From NCBI GenBank assembly GCA_028290765.1, contig JAQGJF010000468.1, forward strand, positions 1-9,190: a stretch of DNA of 9,190 nucleotides. Reading direction: 5' to 3'. The position numbers and the translations under genes were made by a program. The notes under the pieces were generated by a model. That model was not told the origin of the DNA. It made no database searches and saw nothing but the letters and a program-made list of their open reading frames with translations. Source of the stretch: Tardiphaga sp. Its GTDB lineage: Bacteria; Pseudomonadota; Alphaproteobacteria; Rhizobiales; Xanthobacteraceae. Shown piece by piece: positions 6,869 to 9,190 of the stretch (positions are counted from its first letter, which is position 1; each line of letters begins with the position of its first letter).

Positions 6869-6989
6869 AACGCTATCGCGATGACGGATTTCTGTGGGCA
6901 TCCGGTCTGTAACCAGACAAGTTTAATTGCCCCCCAATTCCTTGTCTGGCATGCGTAGGGAGCCCTGCAATTCCCCCTGTGGGGCTCCC
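6845..6989 (+). ncRNA. Candidate structured RNA / attenuator (consecutive hairpins)
   Basis: Consecutive inverted repeats: TACCGGT/ACCGGTA (6845-6851/6863-6869); CGGAT/ATCCG (6885-6889/6900-6904, weak); CCAGACAAG/CTTGTCTGG (6913-6921/6941-6949), a perfect 9-bp stem extended by AATTG/CAATT (6925-6929/6935-6939) over a CCCCC loop; and GGGAGCCC/GGGCTCCC (6958-6965/6982-6989), a perfect 8-bp stem. GTCTG at 6905-6909 can also pair with CAGAC at 6914-6918, competing with the main stem. No U-run directly follows the last stem (TTTTT only at 7006-7010), so termination is not proven. Strand is assumed from the downstream regulator gene; the stems are symmetric and could act on the other strand. It matches no RNA family I can name. 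Confidence 0.35.
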
Positions 6990-7130
6990 ATGTGCTTGCT
7001 AAAGCTTTTTGCTAGTTTGACTGCGTTGATTTATTCTTTGCAGATCGTAGGCTAGGCTCTGCGCAAGGCATCTCCGGCAACGGATTTCGAACTGCCGCAA
7101 GAAGATGCTCACTTTCCATAGTCGCGCGTA

Positions 7131-7140
7131 TGCGTACGCA
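7131..7140. promoter_or_regulatory. 10-bp palindrome TGCGTACGCA upstream of the Crp/Fnr gene
   Basis: TGCGTACGCA is a perfect palindrome 124 bp before the regulator start. It could be an operator for that regulator or another dimeric protein. Short GC-rich palindromes also arise by chance, so this is tentative. Confidence 0.25.
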
Positions 7141-7198
7141 ATCGTGCAAGCCTGATGGTGAAGCAAGCCGGTGCCCGCTTCTTGTGGGACACACGATA

Positions 7199-7226
7199 GA
7201 TTTTCGACTTGAGATTATCGACTTGC
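7199..7226 (+). promoter_or_regulatory. Tandem 14-bp direct repeat GATT(T/A)TCGACTTG just upstream of the Crp/Fnr gene
   Basis: GATTTTCGACTTGA (7199-7212) is followed directly by GATTATCGACTTGC (7213-7226), with 12 of 14 positions identical. It ends 37 bp before the start codon, where a promoter or leader would lie, and may be a tandem regulator-binding site. No convincing -35/-10 pair was found around it. Confidence 0.4.
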
Positions 7227-7263
7227 CAGATCCTTCCAACCCCGATCGGAAAGGGAGGCCGAT

Positions 7264-7944
7264 ATGAGAGACGTGTCCAGCGGGAGTTTCGATCCCAAAA
7301 GCTTCTTCGCCAGGGCTGGCGCGGGCAAGACGATCGTGGAATGCCGAAAGAATCAGATTATTTTCGTGCAGGGCGAAGTCGCGGACACGATTTTCTACAT
7401 TCAGAAAGGCAGGGTCAAGCTCACCGTCCTGTCCGCCCAGGGCAAGGAGGCGGTTGTTGCCATTCTGGAGCCGGGACAATTTTTCGGCGAGGCATGCCTG
7501 AGCGGCGATCCGCTGCGTATTTCCACCACCGCGGCGGTGGAAGACTGCCTGATCACCTCGATCACGAAGACCGCCATGTTGGCCGAGCTTCGCAACGATC
7601 CGAAATTTTCCGAGCTGTTCATGACGTATCTGTTGGCCCGCAACAGCCGGATCGAGGAGGACCTGATCGACCAACTGTTCAATTCGAGCGAGAAGCGGCT
7701 CGCGCGTCTGCTGCTGTTGCTGGCGAATTTCGGCAAGGAAGGTCATCCGCAACCGGTCATTACGGAGATCAGCCAGGAAACACTGGCGGAGATGATCGGG
7801 ACGACGAGGTCACGCGTCAGTTTCTTCATGAACAAGTTCCGCAAGCTGGGCCTCATCAGCTACAACGGAAAAATCGAAGTGCATCATTCGCTCCTCAATG
7901 CGGTCTTGCACGAAAGGCCGCAGATCAAGGGCGACGAGCCGTAA
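7264..7944 (+). CDS. Crp/Fnr-family transcriptional regulator
   Basis: 226 residues, cytoplasmic DNA-binding regulator. Residues ~25-140 form the cyclic-nucleotide-binding beta-roll (ECRKNQIIFVQGEVADTIFYIQKGRVKL) with a phosphate-cassette-like segment FFGEACLSGDPLRISTTA (E76, R85). A long dimerisation helix (~115-138) precedes the winged helix-turn-helix, with ISQETLAEMIGTTRSRVSFFMNKFRKLGLI (169-198) covering the helix-turn-helix. The only cysteines are 27, 78 and 95; the N-terminal cysteine cluster of oxygen-sensing Fnr is absent. In the recognition helix R182 fits Crp R180, but S183 and F187 occupy the places of Crp E181 and R185, so the target sequence probably differs from the classic TGTGA site. 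Start ATG 7264 has GGGAGG (7253-7258) 5 nt upstream. Ligand and targets are unknown. It faces the phasin gene convergently. Confidence 0.93.
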   Translation: MRDVSSGSFDPKSFFARAGAGKTIVECRKNQIIFVQGEVADTIFYIQKGRVKLTVLSAQGKEAVVAILEPGQFFGEACLSGDPLRISTTAAVEDCLITSITKTAMLAELRNDPKFSELFMTYLLARNSRIEEDLIDQLFNSSEKRLARLLLLLANFGKEGHPQPVITEISQETLAEMIGTTRSRVSFFMNKFRKLGLISYNGKIEVHHSLLNAVLHERPQIKGDEP

Positions 7945-7959
7945 AGCGGAACGTGAGCC

Positions 7960-7975
7960 ACGCGCCGCGGCGCGT
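7960..7975. repeat. 16-bp perfect palindrome ACGCGCCGCGGCGCGT
   Basis: Perfectly self-complementary over 16 bp, starting 16 bp after the regulator stop, in the gap between two convergent genes. It may contribute to transcript 3' ends together with the hairpin at 7979-8005. Confidence 0.6.
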
Positions 7976-7978
7976 CGA

Positions 7979-8005
7979 TGATCGGCGTTGGAACAACGTC
8001 GATCA
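7979..8005. terminator. Possible shared terminator hairpin between convergent genes
   Basis: TGATCGGCGTT (7979-7989) and AACGTCGATCA (7995-8005) form an 11-bp stem with one G-U pair and a 5-nt loop (GGAAC). It lies between the convergent Crp/Fnr (ends 7944) and phasin (ends 8052) genes. No T-run follows on either strand, so it is not a canonical intrinsic terminator; Rho or processing may be involved. Confidence 0.4.
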
Positions 8006-8051
8006 CCGACGGCCAAGATCATTCGAAAGACAAGGATTATCCGAAAGAAGG

Positions 8052-8432
8052 TCAGCCGGCGCGGCGCTTGTCGGCTTGTTGCACTGTTTCCACCGCAGAG
8101 GACAATTGTGAGCTCATCTGGCTTCCGGCCTTGGTGATTTGGCGCTGAAAGGCCTCGCCATCCGCCATCATCCTCTCCATGATGCCCTTCATCCAGTCCT
8201 GATATTCTCGTTGCATGTCGGCAGGCGTTGCGGCCTCGCTGATACGTTTAGCCGCCTCGAGCGTCGCCCGTGCGCCAGACTGACGCCGGGTGAACCAGTC
8301 GTCGGTAAGCTCCTTGATGCTGTCAAGCGCCACCTGCTGGTTTTCCCAGAACTTGACACCAATGGGAGCATAGGCCTTCATGGAGGCGGTTGGCTGCAAC
8401 ACATTCGGAAATAACATCACGCTATCGGTCAT
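8052..8432 (-). CDS. Phasin family protein (polyhydroxyalkanoate granule-associated)
   Basis: 126 residues, without signal peptide or membrane segment and almost entirely helical. The core FWENQQVALDSIKELTDDWF (residues 28-47), followed by RRQSGARATLEAAKRI and TPADMQREYQDWMKGIMERMM, is the amphipathic-helix pattern of Phasin_2 proteins. The last ~30 residues are polar (Gln/Ser-rich). Such proteins coat polyhydroxyalkanoate granules and control granule number and size; some also bind DNA or other hydrophobic surfaces. The start is ATG at 8432-8430, with GGAGAG (complement of 8438-8443) 5 nt upstream. It is transcribed alone, convergent with the Crp/Fnr gene and 251 bp downstream of the NADH dehydrogenase stop on the same strand. 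The upstream gap holds repeats and palindromes that may bind a PhaR-type regulator (inference). Confidence 0.88.
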   Translation of the reverse strand: MTDSVMLFPNVLQPTASMKAYAPIGVKFWENQQVALDSIKELTDDWFTRRQSGARATLEAAKRISEAATPADMQREYQDWMKGIMERMMADGEAFQRQITKAGSQMSSQLSSAVETVQQADKRRAG

Positions 8433-8515
8433 GACTACTCTCCGTTTTACGGTGAATTAGTTTCGGATCGGACGGTGATGCGGCCGGGAAAGTAATTTTT
8501 CGAAGGTCGACTAGC

Positions 8516-8540
8516 TGCTCAATATTGCTCAATTAATTGA
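8516..8540. promoter_or_regulatory. Helically phased TGCTCAA repeats and TCAATTAATTGA palindrome upstream of phasin
   Basis: TGCTCAA occurs at 8516-8522 and 8526-8532, exactly 10 bp apart (one helical turn), and the second copy runs into the perfect 12-bp palindrome TCAATTAATTGA (8529-8540). The patch is AT-rich in a GC-rich region and 84-108 bp upstream of the phasin start, which suits a repressor or activator site. PhaR, the usual phasin regulator, is one candidate; the match to its site was not tested. Confidence 0.4.
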
Positions 8541-8554
8541 ATTTAACCTATGGC

Positions 8555-8567
8555 GGAACCTGGTTCC
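8555..8567. promoter_or_regulatory. Inverted repeat GGAACC-T-GGTTCC upstream of phasin
   Basis: A perfect 6-bp inverted repeat with a 1-bp centre, between the phasin start and the NADH dehydrogenase stop. It is a compact dimer-binding-site shape. GGAAC resembles the -35 element of general-stress (EcfG) promoters, but the spacing to a GTT is too short (15 bp instead of about 17), so only an operator-like call is made. Confidence 0.3.
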
Positions 8568-8603
8568 CTTTCGTCATGGCGATGTCTTTATCGCCAGTTC
8601 GCC

Positions 8604-8621
8604 GCCACCGCCGCGGGTGGC
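8604..8621 (-). terminator. Weak hairpin downstream of the NADH dehydrogenase gene
   Basis: GCCACC (8604-8609) pairs with GGTGGC (8616-8621) across a 6-nt loop, 62 nt past the NADH dehydrogenase stop. There is no T-run on the minus strand after it, so this is only a possible transcript end. Confidence 0.2.
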
Positions 8622-8683
8622 CCTCCGTACTCCTCAGCGTGAATGTTCAACCCTTGCAGTCCTGGAGTGCTGGCTGTCCCGGT

Positions 8684-9190
8684 CTAGTGCAGCTTGATTC
8701 TCGGTTCCGCGCGCCGGCTGATCAGCGCGGCCAGCGACAAGAGAATGAATTTACCGAAGCCATAGAGCGCCAGCAGATGTTGTTGATGCAGCGAGCGGTA
8801 GGCCAGCTTCGCGATCACCCCCTCGAGCCTGAATCCACCGAAGATCACTCCAAAGGTCTTGTAGTCGCTGAGCGCCACCAGCGAGCCCCGATCGTGAAAT
8901 CTGAAAATGGGAACGGCCTTGCCGTTGAGCCGGGATTTGACCACCTTGACCATGAAGTCGGCCTGCTGTTGCGCGGTCTGGGCCCGCGGCGGCAGCGGCT
9001 TGTCCGATCCCTCCGGCACGCAGTTGGCGCAATCGCCGATCGCGAAGATATTGTCGTCGCTCAAGGTTTGCAACGTCGGCTTCACGATCAGGCGGTTGAG
9101 CTTGTCGGCCTCGAGGCCGTCGAGATAGCGAAGAAATTCCGGCGCCTTGATGCCGGACGCCCATACGATCAGCTCCGCCGGCACGAACTC
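8684..9190 (-). CDS. Type-II NADH dehydrogenase (NDH-2), C-terminal part
   Basis: The last 168 residues; the gene enters from the right edge and stops with TAG at 8686-8684. The frame is open at base 9190, so the GTG at 9184 is an internal codon, not a start. Motifs in order (numbered in the fragment): AELIVWASGIK (5-15), the strand before the second dinucleotide-binding region; NIFAIGDCA (48-55), whose Asp53 contacts FAD; and PPRAQTAQQQADF (67-79), the AQxxxQ quinone-site motif. FHDRGSLVALSDYKTFG follows, then a hydrophobic C-terminal stretch (about 137-157) that anchors the enzyme to the membrane. NDH-2 oxidises NADH and reduces ubiquinone without pumping protons. The visible part is roughly 40% of a typical ~420-residue enzyme. 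Confidence 0.9.
   Translation of the reverse strand, partial: EFVPAELIVWASGIKAPEFLRYLDGLEADKLNRLIVKPTLQTLSDDNIFAIGDCANCVPEGSDKPLPPRAQTAQQQADFMVKVVKSRLNGKAVPIFRFHDRGSLVALSDYKTFGVIFGGFRLEGVIAKLAYRSLHQQHLLALYGFGKFILLSLAALISRRAEPRIKLH

Larger units (their letters stand above)
6295..7263. other. Long gene-poor region with repeats and inverted repeats
   Basis: About 970 bp with no convincing gene on either strand. The best open frame on + runs from after TGA at about 6447 to TAA at 6831 and has fairly protein-like composition (PEDCARCGVARNATETIACL and following), but its only ATG, at 6598, lacks a Shine-Dalgarno and the 3' part is a repeat; it may be a decayed gene. A perfect small inverted repeat CGCCGC-AA-GCGGCG lies at 6383-6396. 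The second half holds direct repeats (6769-6868), clustered inverted repeats (6845-6989) and sites near the regulator gene, listed separately. No tRNA or insertion-sequence ends were recognised. Confidence 0.6.

Noticed and set aside
6830..7010. tRNA gene or insertion-sequence end in the hairpin-rich region
   Set aside because: No cloverleaf arms or T-loop consensus, no transposase remnant and no flanking target duplication were seen.
7264..7944. Oxygen-sensing Fnr/FixK with an Fe-S cluster
   Set aside because: Only cysteines 27, 78 and 95 are present; the N-terminal cysteine cluster needed for the 4Fe-4S centre is absent.
8545..8567. EcfG-type general-stress promoter (GGAAC ... GTT) for the phasin on the minus strand
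   Set aside because: The gap between GGAAC and GTT is 15 bp rather than the usual 16-18, and the GGAAC is explained by the inverted repeat.

Overview
The window looks like chromosomal DNA of a GC-rich alphaproteobacterium, most probably a Bradyrhizobium/Rhodopseudomonas-type member of the Nitrobacteraceae. This rests on codon usage, a NitT/TauT-type importer, a short phasin, a Crp/Fnr regulator without Fe-S cysteines and a type-II NADH dehydrogenase. It is an inference from gene content; no rRNA or other marker gene is present.

Region 1 (1-5811, all + strand) reads as one gene cluster. It holds the tail of a periplasmic solute-binding protein, a terminator-like hairpin, an ABC permease, an ABC ATPase overlapping it by 4 nt, a large exported PQQ-type sugar/sorbosone dehydrogenase-like protein with a C-terminal cytochrome c segment, an exported SMP-30/gluconolactonase-like beta-propeller overlapping that gene by 47 nt, and a membrane-anchored alpha/beta hydrolase. 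The simplest reading is uptake plus periplasmic oxidation of a sugar-like or other polyol/aldehyde compound: the quinoprotein would make a lactone, its haem would pass electrons to the respiratory chain, and the SMP-30 protein would open the lactone. The substrate cannot be read from the sequence.

Region 2 (5800-6294) has four tandem 14-bp repeats that begin inside the hydrolase stop region, then a 78-residue protein with two CxxC pairs (zinc-ribbon-like).

Region 3 (6295-7263) is about 970 bp without a convincing gene. It carries 17-bp-period direct repeats, a cluster of inverted repeats at 6845-6989 with competing pairings (possible structured RNA or attenuator), a 10-bp palindrome and a 14-bp direct repeat just before the next gene.

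Region 4 (7264-9190) has a Crp/Fnr-family regulator (+), then convergently a phasin (-) and the C-terminal part of a type-II NADH dehydrogenase (-) that runs off the right edge. The phasin upstream region has helically phased TGCTCAA repeats and two palindromes that look like regulator sites. The regulator, phasin and NDH-2 suggest a redox/carbon-storage neighbourhood, but no direct link to the oxidation cluster is visible.
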